Under the pieces are notes generated by a model that searched no databases, was not told the origin of the DNA, and saw only the letters and a program-made list of their open reading frames with translations. A DNA stretch of 64,000 nt from Sphingobium sp. AS12 (GTDB taxonomy: Bacteria > Pseudomonadota > Alphaproteobacteria > Sphingomonadales > Sphingomonadaceae). The position numbers were made by a program, and so were the translations under genes. Below, one piece after another: positions 43,397 through 52,045 of the stretch; within the stretch, counting starts at the first letter, position 1; each line of letters starts with the position of its first letter. The stretch is taken from the NCBI RefSeq assembly GCF_019097845.1, contig NZ_JAHRGM010000001.1, forward strand, positions 682,001-746,000. Direction: 5' to 3'.

Positions 43397-44812
43397 ATGG
43401 CTGATACCTACGATCTCATCGTCCTTGGCTCCGGCCCCGGCGGCTATGTCGCCGCGATCCGCGCCGCGCAGCTTGGCCTGAAAACCGCCATTGTCGAGCG
43501 CGAAAATCTGGGTGGCATATGCCTCAACTGGGGTTGCATCCCGACCAAGGCGCTGCTGCGCTCGGCCGAGATTTTCCACTATATGCAGCACGCCAAGGAT
43601 TATGGCCTGGCCGCCGACAATATCACCGCCGACATCGAAGCGGTGGTGAAGCGCTCGCGCGGCGTCGCCAAGCAGCTCAATCAGGGCGTCACCCACCTGA
43701 TGAAGAAGAACAAGATCAGCGTCCATATGGGCGATGGCAAGCTGACCGGCAAAGGCAAGCTGACCGTCACCAGGGATGGCAAGGTCGAGGAACTGACCGC
43801 CAAGCATATCATCATCGCCACCGGGGCGCGCGCCCGCGACCTGCCGCAGCTCAAGGCCGACGGCAAGCGGGTGTGGACCTATCGCCACGCCATGACGCCA
43901 CCCGAAATGCCGACCAAGCTGCTGGTCATCGGCTCCGGCGCGATCGGCATCGAATTTGCCAGCTTCTATAATGATATGGGCGCTGACGTGACCGTGGTCG
44001 AGATGATGGACCGCATCGTCCCCGTCGAGGATGCAGACGTGTCCGCCTTCCTTGAAAAGGCGGTCAAGAAGCAGGGCATGACCGTGCTGACCGGCGCGAA
44101 GATCGAAAAGATTGCGACCGGCGACAAGGGCGTGACCGCGACCATCAAGGACAAGGCAGGCAAAGACACGACAGTCGAATATAGCCATGTCATCGTCGCC
44201 ATCGGCATCGTCCCCAATGTCGAAAATCTGGGTCTGGAAGATGTCGGCATCGAACCCGACCAGCGCTACCACATCAAGACCGATGCCTATGGCCGCACTA
44301 ATGTCGACGGCATGTGGGCGATCGGCGACGTCACCGCGCCGCCATGGCTGGCGCATAAGGCCAGCCATGAAGGCGTGATCGTCGCCGAGGCGATCGCGCA
44401 GGCGCTGGGCAACAAGGATGTCCATCCCCACGCGATGGACGTGCGCAACATTCCTGGCTGTACCTACTGCCACCCGCAGATCGCCAGCGTCGGCCTGACC
44501 GAGGCGAAGGCGAAGGAAGCCGGTTACGATGTGAAGGTCGGCATGTTCCCCTTCATCGGCAATGGCAAGGCGATCGCGCTGGGCGAATCCGAAGGCTTCA
44601 CCAAGACAGTGTTCGACGCCAAGACCGGCGAGTTGTTGGGCGCGCACATGATCGGCGCGGAGGTCACCGAGATGATCCAGGGCTACACCATCGGCAAGAC
44701 GCTGGAGACGACCGAAGCGGAGTTGATGCACACCGTGTTCCCGCATCCGACCATTTCGGAATCGATGCACGAAAGCGTACTGGCGGCCTATGGCCGTGCG
44801 CTCCATATCTGA
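43397..44812 (+). CDS. lpdA: Dihydrolipoyl dehydrogenase (E3)
   Basis: A 471-residue flavoprotein. FAD motif LGSGPGGYVAAIRAAQLG; redox disulfide Cys42/Cys47 in GGICLNWGCIPTK; NAD motif VIGSGAIGIEFASFYNDMGA; and the C-terminal catalytic pair in HTVFPHPTISE. It reoxidises the lipoyl groups of E2. It sits in the pdhC-thioesterase-lpdA operon. Its end overlaps the PAP2 gene by 23 bases. Confidence 0.95.
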   Translation: MADTYDLIVLGSGPGGYVAAIRAAQLGLKTAIVERENLGGICLNWGCIPTKALLRSAEIFHYMQHAKDYGLAADNITADIEAVVKRSRGVAKQLNQGVTHLMKKNKISVHMGDGKLTGKGKLTVTRDGKVEELTAKHIIIATGARARDLPQLKADGKRVWTYRHAMTPPEMPTKLLVIGSGAIGIEFASFYNDMGADVTVVEMMDRIVPVEDADVSAFLEKAVKKQGMTVLTGAKIEKIATGDKGVTATIKDKAGKDTTVEYSHVIVAIGIVPNVENLGLEDVGIEPDQRYHIKTDAYGRTNVDGMWAIGDVTAPPWLAHKASHEGVIVAEAIAQALGNKDVHPHAMDVRNIPGCTYCHPQIASVGLTEAKAKEAGYDVKVGMFPFIGNGKAIALGESEGFTKTVFDAKTGELLGAHMIGAEVTEMIQGYTIGKTLETTEAELMHTVFPHPTISESMHESVLAAYGRALHI

Positions 44813-45422
44813 TCGCTGGACAGTATGGAAAGGCGCGGGGGCTTTGGCTCTCGCGCTTTTTTGCGTCTTGGGCGTTGCGCTGATGCAGCGGGCGGGGTGG
44901 TTGGATGGCCTGAATGTCGGGCTGATGGGCTGGGCCGGGACGGCGCGCGATAGCGGGCTGGGCCAACAACTGACGCCACTGATGCGGCTGGCAACGGCGA
45001 TCGGCGATACGATCGGCAGACTTGCGATTTTGGCGCTGGTCCTGCCGGCGTTGCTGTGGCGGCATCGCCGTGCCGACGCGCTCTGGCTGGCTCTGATGAT
45101 GGCGGGCGGCACCGCGCTGAACCTGATCCTCAAGCAGATATTCGCTGCGCCGCGCCCGGACCTGCTGCCGCATCTCGACATCGTCCACAGCTACAGCTTT
45201 CCCAGCGGCCATGCGGCGGGCAATATGATGATGTTCGGCGCGCTGGCGATGCTGGCGGGACGGCGCAGTGCCTATTGGGCCGCGGGCGTGATGATCGCGC
45301 TGATCGGGGCCAGCCGCGTCTGGCTGGGCGTGCATTGGCCGAGCGACGTGACTGCCGGATGGATTGAAGGACTAGGCTGGCTTGCGTTCTGCCGCGTCTG
45401 GCTACCAGCGCGGCGAGGGTAG
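44790..45422 (+). CDS. PAP2-family membrane phosphatase
   Basis: A 210-residue polytopic protein with about five helices and the three phosphatase motifs: KQIFAAPRP, PSGH in SYSFPSGHAAGN, and SRVWLGVHWPSDV. It dephosphorylates lipid phosphates such as phosphatidate or undecaprenyl pyrophosphate at the periplasmic face. Its start lies 23 bases inside lpdA, so translation is probably coupled. It also overlaps the convergent DUF2142 gene by 21 bases at its end. Confidence 0.9.
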   Translation: MAVRSISDRWTVWKGAGALALALFCVLGVALMQRAGWLDGLNVGLMGWAGTARDSGLGQQLTPLMRLATAIGDTIGRLAILALVLPALLWRHRRADALWLALMMAGGTALNLILKQIFAAPRPDLLPHLDIVHSYSFPSGHAAGNMMMFGALAMLAGRRSAYWAAGVMIALIGASRVWLGVHWPSDVTAGWIEGLGWLAFCRVWLPARRG

Positions 45423-46880
45423 CAGCAACGCCCTCTTCAGGCTGTCATGCGGCGGCATTCCGTCTCTGGTGATGAAGCCATGGACCCAGAAACTGTCATA
45501 GGCGCTGGTGGCGGCGATCAGCAGGAGGAGCAGCGCGGAGGCGGCAAGCACTGTCCGAGCGCCGCGCACGGCCCGGTCGGGCGAGAGCGCCAACAGCACC
45601 AGCGGCAGGACAGGCAGGAAATAGCGCCCCTGCGTCCCCTGAATGAAATCCGCGCCCGGCGGTGTGCCGGTCAAATACATGGCGGTTTCAATGAGGAGCG
45701 CGACCCCACCCGCAACCGCGAGCCACCAGAGTCGCTGGCCCATGCCAAAGCGCGCCTCCGCGCCGTTCAGCACCGCCGCACCCAGCATGGCCGCCGCCAG
45801 CGGATAGGCGATCAACGGCAGCAGGATCGCGTTCCAGCCAAAGCGCCCGACGATCTGGAGGGCATAGACCGGCGCTCGCTCGATCACGCTGGACGTCAGG
45901 ATGCGGCCATAGCCGACCGGATCGTTCAGGATCACCGCCAACTGGTCGGCCAGCGGCGCGGTCATCACGCTCTCGCCGGTCTTGCGCGACATGATATGAT
46001 AGAGCGCCTGACTGCCGCCCGAAAATTTCATCCAGCCCACAAACACCGCCGCACCCAGCGCCATCGCGCCCAGAATCAGCCAAGGCCGCCTGTCGCGCCG
46101 ATGCTGCGGCCAGCGCAGTCCCGCCGCCAACAGCGGCAGATAGACGCCCTTGGCCAGCGCTAGCAACGGCGCAGCCAGAACCAGTCCTGCCGATGCCTGC
46201 CCCATGAAGCCGACGCGCAGCGCCAGTGCCAGCCCCAAGAAGCCCATGCCGTTGATTACCGCATCGGGCGAGAGCGAGCCGATCTGATAGGCAAAGGTCG
46301 GCAACAGCGCGACGCTCAGCATCGCCATCCGGCCAAAGGGCAGCAGCCGCAGCGCCGCAATCAGCAGGGCCAGCGCGACCAGCGCATTGACGATCCGCCC
46401 GGTGTAGAAACTGCCCAATCGCGGCAGGCCCAGCGCATCGCCGATCAGCAAGCCCGTCGCGCCCGGCGCATAGAGCGTCGGCGCATAGCTCGCGACATTG
46501 GGAAACTCGGCAAAGACCGTGCCGGGCCGCGAAGCATCCGCGTGCCAGCTGTGCGCCAGCATCGCGGTGTCGAACCGACGCAGAGTGACTGGCACATCAG
46601 TCGGGAAATCGACGCTATGAAGGTCGATCGCCGCGCGGGGCAATTGCGCGCCAATCGTCTCGCCACGCTGCTCGGTCAGCACACCGCCTTCGGACAGCAG
46701 CAGCGCCTTCATATAATGCTGATTTTCGTCTGGTGCCTGAAAGGGCGGCGTCACCACCGCAAAGAACAGTGTCGCGGCGCAGATCGCCACCAGCAGCAGC
46801 CGTTCGAGCGCAGACCATGGCGCAGCGAACAGCATGTCGCCGCGCGTCGCCCGCGCCCTCCCAATCCGCTCGTTCCGCAT
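45402..46880 (-). CDS. DUF2142 membrane protein, possible GT-C glycosyltransferase
   Basis: A 492-residue protein with about ten membrane helices. The first periplasmic loop carries the acidic FQAPDENQHYMKALLLSEGG, which is the DUF2142 signature and resembles the catalytic loop of GT-C glycosyltransferases. A later loop has TPPGADFIQGTQGRYFLP, also typical. Such proteins probably use polyprenyl-linked sugars to modify envelope glycans (inference). It stands alone, convergent to the PAP2 gene. Confidence 0.85.
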   Translation of the reverse strand: MRNERIGRARATRGDMLFAAPWSALERLLLVAICAATLFFAVVTPPFQAPDENQHYMKALLLSEGGVLTEQRGETIGAQLPRAAIDLHSVDFPTDVPVTLRRFDTAMLAHSWHADASRPGTVFAEFPNVASYAPTLYAPGATGLLIGDALGLPRLGSFYTGRIVNALVALALLIAALRLLPFGRMAMLSVALLPTFAYQIGSLSPDAVINGMGFLGLALALRVGFMGQASAGLVLAAPLLALAKGVYLPLLAAGLRWPQHRRDRRPWLILGAMALGAAVFVGWMKFSGGSQALYHIMSRKTGESVMTAPLADQLAVILNDPVGYGRILTSSVIERAPVYALQIVGRFGWNAILLPLIAYPLAAAMLGAAVLNGAEARFGMGQRLWWLAVAGGVALLIETAMYLTGTPPGADFIQGTQGRYFLPVLPLVLLALSPDRAVRGARTVLAASALLLLLIAATSAYDSFWVHGFITRDGMPPHDSLKRALLLPSPRW

Positions 46881-46979
46881 GACTGCCCTGTGCCTTTGGT
46901 CAATTTCCGCCGGACCATAGGCCGCCAGCCCTTAACATTTCGCGCCTGTAGAGAAATTTTGCCCGACCATGACTGCAAA

Positions 46980-47019
46980 GGAAAAGGCCCGGCCGCTTGG
47001 AAGCGACCGGGCCTTTTCC
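46980..47019 (-). terminator. Rho-independent terminator after glnA
   Basis: GGAAAAGGCCCGG pairs with CCGGGCCTTTTCC around a 14-base loop that can itself pair partly. It lies 22 bases downstream of the glnA stop. The symmetrical A/T content allows function on both strands. Confidence 0.85.
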
Positions 47020-47040
47020 GTCGTACAGCGCTGAAAAAGA

Positions 47041-48453
47041 TCAGCCGCTATAGTACATGTCGAATTCAACCGGCGAAGGTGCCATTTCCCAGCGATACAC
47101 TTCGGGCCATTTCAGTTCCATATAGGCGTCGATCTGGTCCTTGGTGAACACGCCGCCCTTGAGCAGGAAGTCCTGATCCTTTTCCAGGCTTTCGAGCGCT
47201 TCGCGGAGCGATCCGCACACGGTCGGCACCTTGGCCAGTTCCACCGGCGGCAGGTCGTACAGATTCTTGTCCATGGCTTCGCCGGGATGAATCTTGTTCT
47301 CGATCCCGTCGATGCCCGCCATCAGCAGCGCCGATGTGGCAAGGTAGGAGTTGGCGAGCGGATCGGGGAAGCGGAATTCGACGCGCTTCGCCTTGGTGCC
47401 GGCACCGTAAGGAATACGGCACGAAGCCGACCGGTTGCGCGCCGAATAGGCGAGCAGCACGGGGGCTTCAAAGCCCGGCACCAGACGCTTGTAGCTGTTG
47501 GTGGTCGGGTTGGTGAAGGCGTTGAGCGCCTTGGCGTGCTTGATGACGCCGCCGATGAAGAACAGGCAGGTGTCGGACAGACCGGCATAGCCGTCGCCGG
47601 CAAAGGTATTCTGCCCCTTGTTCCAGATCGAGATATGCGTGTGCATACCTGAACCATTGTCGGCCTTGATCGGCTTGGGCATGAAGGTTGCGGTCTTGCC
47701 ATACGCCTGGGCCACCATCTTCACTACATATTTGTAGATCTGAATGCGGTCGCAGGTTTCGACCAGCTTGCCAAAGGTCAGGCCCAGTTCGTGCTGGCTG
47801 CCCGCGACTTCATGGTGATGCTTGTCCATGGGCAGGCCCATTTCCATCAGCGTGGTCACCATTTCGGCTCGGATGTCGGTGGTCACGTCGACCGGGCCGA
47901 CCGGGAAATAGCCGCCCTTGGCGCGCGGACGGTGGCCCATATTACCCCCATCATATTTCGTGCCAGTGTTGGTCGGCAACTCGACATCGTCCAGCTTGTA
48001 GAAGCTGCCATTATAGGTGTTGTCGAACTCTACGCTGTCGAACATGAAAAATTCAGGTTCCGGGCCGATATAGACGGTGTCGCCAAGGCCAGTCGACTGA
48101 AGGAACATTTCGGCGCGCTTGGCGGTCGAACGCGGATCGCGCGAATAGAGCGAACCATCTTCGGGTTCCACAATGTCGCACACCAGGATCATCATCGGCG
48201 TCGCGCTGAACGGGTCGAAGAACACCGCGTCCAGATCGGGCTTCAGAATCATGTCCGATTCGTTGATTTCCTTCCAGCCCTCGATCGAGGAACCGTCGAA
48301 CATCAGGCCGTCGGTCAGCTCATCCTCGCCAATGACGTTCGCGCACATCGTCAGGTGATGCCAGGTGCCCTTGGGATCGGTAAAACGGACATCGACCCAC
48401 TCGATCTCCTTTTCTTCGATCATCTTGAGAATGTCTTTTGGCGTATTGGCCAT
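47041..48453 (-). CDS. glnA: Glutamine synthetase, type I
   Basis: A 470-residue GSI-beta enzyme. LMFDGSSIEGW and GPEPEFFMFD supply N-terminal metal ligands, DKHHHEVAGSQHELG the glutamate site and NGSGMHTHISIW the ATP/metal region. The adenylylation site is Tyr399 in NLYDLPPVE, so activity is probably controlled by GlnE under PII signalling. ATG 48453 (MANTPKDIL) is right; the 34 codons upstream in frame run through the glnB-glnA gap. It follows glnB in the same direction. Confidence 0.96.
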   Translation of the reverse strand: MANTPKDILKMIEEKEIEWVDVRFTDPKGTWHHLTMCANVIGEDELTDGLMFDGSSIEGWKEINESDMILKPDLDAVFFDPFSATPMMILVCDIVEPEDGSLYSRDPRSTAKRAEMFLQSTGLGDTVYIGPEPEFFMFDSVEFDNTYNGSFYKLDDVELPTNTGTKYDGGNMGHRPRAKGGYFPVGPVDVTTDIRAEMVTTLMEMGLPMDKHHHEVAGSQHELGLTFGKLVETCDRIQIYKYVVKMVAQAYGKTATFMPKPIKADNGSGMHTHISIWNKGQNTFAGDGYAGLSDTCLFFIGGVIKHAKALNAFTNPTTNSYKRLVPGFEAPVLLAYSARNRSASCRIPYGAGTKAKRVEFRFPDPLANSYLATSALLMAGIDGIENKIHPGEAMDKNLYDLPPVELAKVPTVCGSLREALESLEKDQDFLLKGGVFTKDQIDAYMELKWPEVYRWEMAPSPVEFDMYYSG

Positions 48454-48477
48454 GTGCGCTTGCCCTTCTCGTTTGTT

Positions 48478-48536
48478 ACCCCCCCGAAGGGGTAGATGGA
48501 TGCCCGTTGTTCCGTCGCCCCGATGTCGGGATGACG
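48478..48536. repeat. Short palindromic block in the glnB-glnA gap
   Basis: It contains the hairpins CCCCCGAAGGGG and CCCCGATGTCGGG, ending GGATGACG as in the family D element at 14626. It may be a degenerate D copy or an attenuator between glnB and glnA. Confidence 0.45.
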
Positions 48537-48551
48537 AGAATTTGCGTGAGT

Positions 48552-49021
<470 letters not shown>

Positions 49022-49074
49022 AATGGCGAATCGCTAGAACATGCTTTCGGCGATGCAGCAATCTTTGTCCATAT

Positions 49075-49091
49075 TGCCCGGATTCAGGGCA
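49075..49091. promoter_or_regulatory. Possible NtrC-type enhancer site
   Basis: The 17-base inverted repeat TGCCCGGATTCAGGGCA has the TGC-N11-GCA geometry of NtrC sites. It lies about 55 bases upstream of the sigma-54-like promoter. The inner bases deviate from the TGCACCA half-site consensus, so this is only suggestive. Confidence 0.35.
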
Positions 49092-49137
49092 TTTCCGTGT
49101 CAAACTGCCCGTTTTTTAAGCAGGGCATGACGCGCGC

Positions 49138-49965
49138 TCAGCTATAGGGCGGCGCGTCCAGTCCGGCAGGGCTTTTGGTGAAAATCTCGCACCCCGTTTC
49201 GGTGATGCCGATACTATGTTCGAACTGGGCGGACAGGGTCCGGTCGCGCGTTACCGCGGTCCAGCCATCGTCCATCATCTTGACGCCGGGCTTGCCGATA
49301 TTGATCATCGGCTCGATCGTGAAGAACATGCCGGGCTTGAGTTCAGGACCAGTACCGGGACGGCCGATATGGACGACCTCAGGGCTGTCATGGAACACCC
49401 GGCCCAGGCCATGACCACAAAAGTCGCGGACCACGCCATAGCGGTGCTTTTCGGCGTGCCGCTGGATCACATGGCCGATGTCGCCCAGATGGTTCCCCGG
49501 TTTCGCCTGCTCGATGCCTAGCATCAGGCACTCATAGGTCACCTCGACCAGCCGCCGCGCCTTGATCGGCGCGTCGCCCGCGATGAACATCCGGCTGGTA
49601 TCGCCATGCCAGCCATCGACGAGCGGGGTGACGTCGATATTGACGATGTCGCCGTCCTTCAGCCGATAGTCGCCGGGGATGCCGTGACAGATGACATTGT
49701 TGATCGATGTGCAGCAGCTATGGGTATAGCCGCGATAGCCCAGGGTCGCAGGCACGCCACCGCCATCCAGCGTCATGCGCCGCACAATGTCGTCCAGTTC
49801 GCCCGTCGTCACGCCCGGCACGACATGCGGCACCAGCGCGTCGAGTATCTCCGCCGCCAGCCGACCGGCGCGGCGCATACCTTCAAAACCGGCCGCGTCA
49901 TACAGTTTGATCGCGGACGAACGGGAAATCGGCGCATCGGCCGTCATCGTCATATATTCGGTCAT
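49138..49965 (-). CDS. map: Methionine aminopeptidase, type I
   Basis: A 275-residue enzyme. The metal ligands sit in VNIDVTPLVDGWHGDTSRMF (two Asp), CGHGLGRVFHDSPEVVH (His) and FTIEPM, with the last Glu in SAQFEHSIGITE. YTHSCCTSINNVICHGIP is the substrate-pocket loop. It removes initiator methionine from nascent proteins. No clear ribosome site precedes the ATG at 49965; a second ATG six codons later (MTADAP) is possible. It is divergent from the CinA-type gene. Confidence 0.94.
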   Translation of the reverse strand: MTEYMTMTADAPISRSSAIKLYDAAGFEGMRRAGRLAAEILDALVPHVVPGVTTGELDDIVRRMTLDGGGVPATLGYRGYTHSCCTSINNVICHGIPGDYRLKDGDIVNIDVTPLVDGWHGDTSRMFIAGDAPIKARRLVEVTYECLMLGIEQAKPGNHLGDIGHVIQRHAEKHRYGVVRDFCGHGLGRVFHDSPEVVHIGRPGTGPELKPGMFFTIEPMINIGKPGVKMMDDGWTAVTRDRTLSAQFEHSIGITETGCEIFTKSPAGLDAPPYS

Positions 49966-50045
49966 GACATGACTATAGGGGCAGATGCGCCATAATGCGA
50001 GAGGGGCGGCTAGGCAGGGCGGACAGGGCAGGCTATGGACGCGCC

Positions 50046-50807
50046 ATGGCCGATCCCACCCGCATCTGGACCGCAGCGCTGATCGTGATCGGCGACGAAA
50101 TCCTTTCTGGCCGCACCCAGGACAAGAATGTCAGCCAGATTGCGACCTGGCTCAATGTCCAGGGGATCCGCCTGCGCGAAGTGCGGGTGGTGGCGGATGA
50201 CAATGATGCGATCATCGAGTCGGTCAATATTCTGCGCGCGCGCAACGACTATCTGTTCACCACTGGCGGCATCGGCCCGACCCATGACGACATCACCGTC
50301 GATGCGATCGCGGCGGCTCTGGGCGTGGCCGTGGAGGTGCATCCACAGGCGCGGGCGATGCTGGCGGGCTATTATGAAACGCGCGGCGGCCTGACTGACG
50401 CGCGGCTCCGCATGGCGCGGGTGCCTGCCGGGGCCAGCCTGATCGAAAACCGCATGTCGGGCGCGCCGGGCATTCGCCATGGCAATATCTTCATCATGGC
50501 GGGCGTGCCGCATATCACCGGCGGGATGCTCGATAGCCTGACGGGCAAGCTGGAGGGCGGATTGCCGGTTCTCTCCGCCACCATCGGCTGCTGGGTTGCG
50601 GAAAGCGAGATTGCAGACCTGCTGGGTGCCGCCGAACGCGCGCATGATGGCTGCCAGATCGGCAGCTATCCCTTTTTCCGCGAAGGTCGCACCGGCGCGA
50701 ACTTCGTGGTGCGATCGACCGATGCAAGCGCGCTTGACCAGTGCGTCGCGGCGCTCAGCGCTGCGCTGGAGCAAGGCGGATGGCCGGTAATGCCGGACGG
50801 CATCTAG
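50046..50807 (+). CDS. CinA N-terminal / molybdopterin-binding-like protein
   Basis: A 253-residue protein with the MoaB/CinA-N fold. AALIVIGDEILSGRTQDKNV opens the domain, FTTGGIGPTHDDITVDAIA is the ligand loop, and VPHITGGMLD follows. Full CinA has an additional C-terminal NMN deamidase domain; it is absent here, so this is a stand-alone form. It may hydrolyse ADP-ribose-type or molybdopterin-like compounds, but the substrate is unknown. ATG 50046 was chosen over one 17 codons upstream. Confidence 0.9.
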   Translation: MADPTRIWTAALIVIGDEILSGRTQDKNVSQIATWLNVQGIRLREVRVVADDNDAIIESVNILRARNDYLFTTGGIGPTHDDITVDAIAAALGVAVEVHPQARAMLAGYYETRGGLTDARLRMARVPAGASLIENRMSGAPGIRHGNIFIMAGVPHITGGMLDSLTGKLEGGLPVLSATIGCWVAESEIADLLGAAERAHDGCQIGSYPFFREGRTGANFVVRSTDASALDQCVAALSAALEQGGWPVMPDGI

Positions 50808-50810
50808 GGA

Positions 50811-51482
50811 TCAGCGTTTCGCCGCGAACCAGATGACGTGGCGCGGTCCTTTGCCATTGTCGCGTGCCTTGACCACCACTTCATCGACAGCATAGGCCGC
50901 ATTGCGCAAGCGACGGGTGAAAGCATCGTCCGATCCCGCCGACCACACCGCCAATATGCCGCCGGGTGTCAGCGCATCGCGCGCTGTCGCCAGACCCTGC
51001 GCAGAATAGAGCCGGTCATTGGCCGCCATGGTCAGCCCGTCCGGACCATTATCCACGTCGAGCAAGATCGCATCATAGCTGCTCTTACCGTCGGCAATAG
51101 CCGTCGCCACATCACCCATGACCAGATCGACGCGGGGATCGTCCAGGCATCCGGCAGCCAGCTCGACCATCGGCCCGCGCGCCCATGCGATGATCTCCGG
51201 CACCAGTTCTACCAGCGTGATTCGCGCATCGGCTGGCAAGATCGCCAGCGCCGCGCGCAGGGTGAAGCCCATGCCATATCCGCCGATCAGCAGATGCGGT
51301 GCCTTGCGCCCCGCCAGCCGCTCGATCGTCATGACGGCCAGCGCCTTTTCCGATCCGCTCATCCGGCTGCTCATCAATTCGTTGCGATCCAGCACGATCA
51401 TGAAATCGCCACCCCGGCGGTAGAGCTTCAATTCCTCCCCGCCCGGAATGGCGGCAGAGCCAAGATATTCGCGCGGGGTCAT
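50811..51482 (-). CDS. Spermidine synthase-like Rossmann protein
   Basis: A 223-residue SAM-type fold protein: the N-terminal ELMSSRMSGSEKALAVMTIE resembles the SpeE gate, HLLIGGYGMGFTLRAALA is the nucleotide loop, and ARITLVELVPEIIAWARGPM and YDAILLDVDNGPDGL follow. It lacks the usual polyamine-binding acidic residues in the N-terminal beta-hairpin, so true spermidine synthesis is doubtful. ATG 51482 follows AAGGAAA. It is convergent with the CinA-type gene (three bases apart). Confidence 0.85.
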   Translation of the reverse strand: MTPREYLGSAAIPGGEELKLYRRGGDFMIVLDRNELMSSRMSGSEKALAVMTIERLAGRKAPHLLIGGYGMGFTLRAALAILPADARITLVELVPEIIAWARGPMVELAAGCLDDPRVDLVMGDVATAIADGKSSYDAILLDVDNGPDGLTMAANDRLYSAQGLATARDALTPGGILAVWSAGSDDAFTRRLRNAAYAVDEVVVKARDNGKGPRHVIWFAAKR

Positions 51483-51595
51483 GCTGGCGTCTTTCCTTGA
51501 GGTGCGTCGCTGGGCCGCATGGCAGCTTGGCAAGCATCGCGCAAATGCTACAGGCGTTCGCAAGATATATCGAACGGCAGGCAGTTCCTCTTTTC

Positions 51596-52045
51596 ATGCG
51601 CTATTTTCTCGACACTGAATTTAATGGCTTTGGCGGCGCGTTGATGAGCGTCGCGCTGGTGCCTGAACATGGCGACCAGGAATTTTACGTCGCGCTGCCT
51701 TTGCCCGACGATGTCGAGCCATGGGTGGCGCAGCATGTCGTCCCCTATCTGCGCCATGTGCCGCCGGGCATATATCTGGAACTCAACCGGGTGGATGCCG
51801 CTGACCATGTCGCTGCCTATCTGGAGGGCGATGACGATCCGCTGATCATCGCCGACTGGCCGGAGGATCTCGCCCATTTCTGCGCCCTGCTGGTCAAGGG
51901 ACCGGCGCTGATGGCCGGAGTGGATTTCGGTCTGCGGCTGGAACTGATCAACGCGGCGGGCTTTAGCGCGGCGGCCAACAGCCGGGTGCCGCACAACGCC
52001 CTGCATGACGCGCGGGCGCTGCGGGATTTCTACTTCGCCGATTGA
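51596..52045 (+). CDS. DEDDh-type 3'-5' exonuclease-like protein
   Basis: A 149-residue protein. MRYFLDTEFNGFGG carries the ExoI Asp/Glu pair, AGVDFGLRLEL the middle Asp and HNALHDARALRDFYFAD the ExoIII His-X4-Asp. This order is the DEDDh nuclease signature in a small RNase H fold. The substrate is unknown. ATG 51596 gives the family start; the longer frame adds 33 unlike residues. Its last 16 bases overlap the end of the large membrane protein gene coming from the other side. Confidence 0.8.
   Translation: MRYFLDTEFNGFGGALMSVALVPEHGDQEFYVALPLPDDVEPWVAQHVVPYLRHVPPGIYLELNRVDAADHVAAYLEGDDDPLIIADWPEDLAHFCALLVKGPALMAGVDFGLRLELINAAGFSAAANSRVPHNALHDARALRDFYFAD

Noticed and set aside
49106-49127. 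TGCCCG-TTTTTT...CAGGGCA as a terminator for map
   Set aside because: The T-run lies inside the loop rather than after the stem, so it does not fit an intrinsic terminator on either strand.
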